Shown here: positions 43,387 to 43,695 of the stretch, piece after piece | How the letters are laid out: every line of letters begins with the position of its first letter | Numbering within the stretch: the first letter of the stretch is position 1 | NCBI RefSeq assembly: GCF_000518805.1 | Contig: NZ_JAEH01000047.1 | Coordinates: forward strand, 1 to 43,695 | Direction: 5' to 3' | Length of the DNA stretch: 43,695 bases | From: Shewanella waksmanii ATCC BAA-643 | GTDB lineage: Bacteria > Pseudomonadota > Gammaproteobacteria > Enterobacterales > Shewanellaceae | Made by a program: the position numbers and the translations under genes | The notes under the pieces: model-generated | What the model was told of the DNA's origin: nothing | What the model saw: only the letters and a program-made list of their open reading frames with translations | Databases searched by the model: none

Positions 43387-43695
43387 TGTCTAGTCCTAAA
43401 ATAGGTTGACGGTTTTTATTAAGCCAGTTGGTATTCCCAACTGGCTTTTTCATGCACCTCATTTGGGGTTTTCATTCCTAAACTAAGGTGCGGCCGTAAT
43501 TGATTATAAATCTCTATCGATTCCTTGATTAAAACGCCAAGCTCTTTCATCGTTCTGCAGCGATTAAGCAAAAACTCTTGCTTCAAAATACCATTCACAC
43601 GCTCTGCTTGTGCATTTTGGTAGCTGTCATATCCATCTGTCATTGATGGGGTCATTCCATAGGCGGCTAGTGCCGCTTGGTATTCAGATGAGCAG
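43387..43695 (-). mobile_element. IS3-family insertion sequence, end only (partial)
   Basis: TGTCTAG at 43387 starts what looks like a terminal inverted repeat, followed by the end of a minus-strand transposase that runs off the window. The sequence differs from the element at the left end, so they are two different IS. The edge is placed by the TG start typical of IS3 ends. Confidence 0.7.
43419..43694 (-). CDS. IS3-family transposase OrfB, C-terminal part (5' end outside window)
   Basis: The frame is open to the right window edge (reading CSSEYQAALAAYGMTPSM), so ATG 43655 is internal. It has the family's SSEYQAAL segment after the second catalytic Asp (which lies outside) and the catalytic Glu region YDSYQNAQAERVNGILKQEF, then IYNQLRPHLSLGMKTPNEVH. 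It belongs to a different IS3 subgroup than the left-end transposase, which has NAVAESFF at this position. Confidence 0.9.
   Translation of the reverse strand, partial: CSSEYQAALAAYGMTPSMTDGYDSYQNAQAERVNGILKQEFLLNRCRTMKELGVLIKESIEIYNQLRPHLSLGMKTPNEVHEKASWEYQLA

Overview
The window looks like a chromosomal segment of a Shewanella-type gammaproteobacterium. The evidence is the pairing of a periplasmic nitrate reductase operon of the napEDABC type with a periplasmic [NiFe] hydrogenase/hyp operon, together with conserved gammaproteobacterial neighbourhoods (fadR/nhaB/dsbB, ycgN–ycgL–minCDE, tamA–tamB, hrpA). Species assignment is inference; no rRNA or tRNA gene is present. Both ends run into different, incomplete IS3-family transposases, so the segment is bounded by repeats.

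Layout. 1–349: right end of an IS3-family element that cuts off the second gene of a small unrecognised two-gene unit (344–893). 1261–2268: D-Ala-D-Ala ligase. 2512–5726: TonB-dependent receptor resembling E. coli PqqU/YncD, directly followed by a PQQ-dependent aldose sugar dehydrogenase, a likely 'import the cofactor, use the cofactor' pair. 5816–8240 (minus): two overlapping genes for periplasmic solute-binding proteins with no permease or ATPase nearby. 8370–8634: MITE-like element with 16-bp perfect terminal inverted repeats. 8804–12845 (minus): napEDABC, including a 52-residue napE, with FNR-, NarP- and CRP-like sites upstream. 13255–17670 (minus): HrpA helicase and a CBS-domain protein. 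18044–27748 (plus): hydrogenase hyaABCD, a degenerate HypF-like gene, hypBCDEA and a 54-residue His-containing membrane protein, again with CRP- and FNR-like sites upstream. 28079–30296: acyltransferase and a periplasmic isoaspartyl peptidase, convergent. 30430–36293: tamA–tamB. 36386–39642: fadR with a FadR-like operator on its own promoter, divergent nhaB, then dsbB. 39682–41477 (minus): ycgN, an MltB-family protein that has lost its catalytic Glu, and ycgL. 41614–43381: minCDE. 43387–43695: left end of a second IS3-family element, five bases after minE.

How it works together. HyaAB oxidises H2 in the periplasm and HyaC passes electrons to the quinone pool; NapC takes electrons from quinol and gives them to NapB and the molybdenum enzyme NapA, which reduces nitrate. 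The two operons lie about 5 kb apart, are transcribed away from each other, and share a similar CRP-like plus FNR-like promoter layout, so H2-driven nitrate respiration under common anaerobic control is the simplest reading.

Most worth a second look: the HypF-like protein with one zinc finger and no recognisable Kae1-type metal motif; the 54-residue protein at the end of the hydrogenase operon; the PqqU-like/sugar dehydrogenase pair; the orphan solute-binding pair; the Glu-to-Asn MltB-like pseudoenzyme; and the IS-truncated two-gene unit at the left edge.
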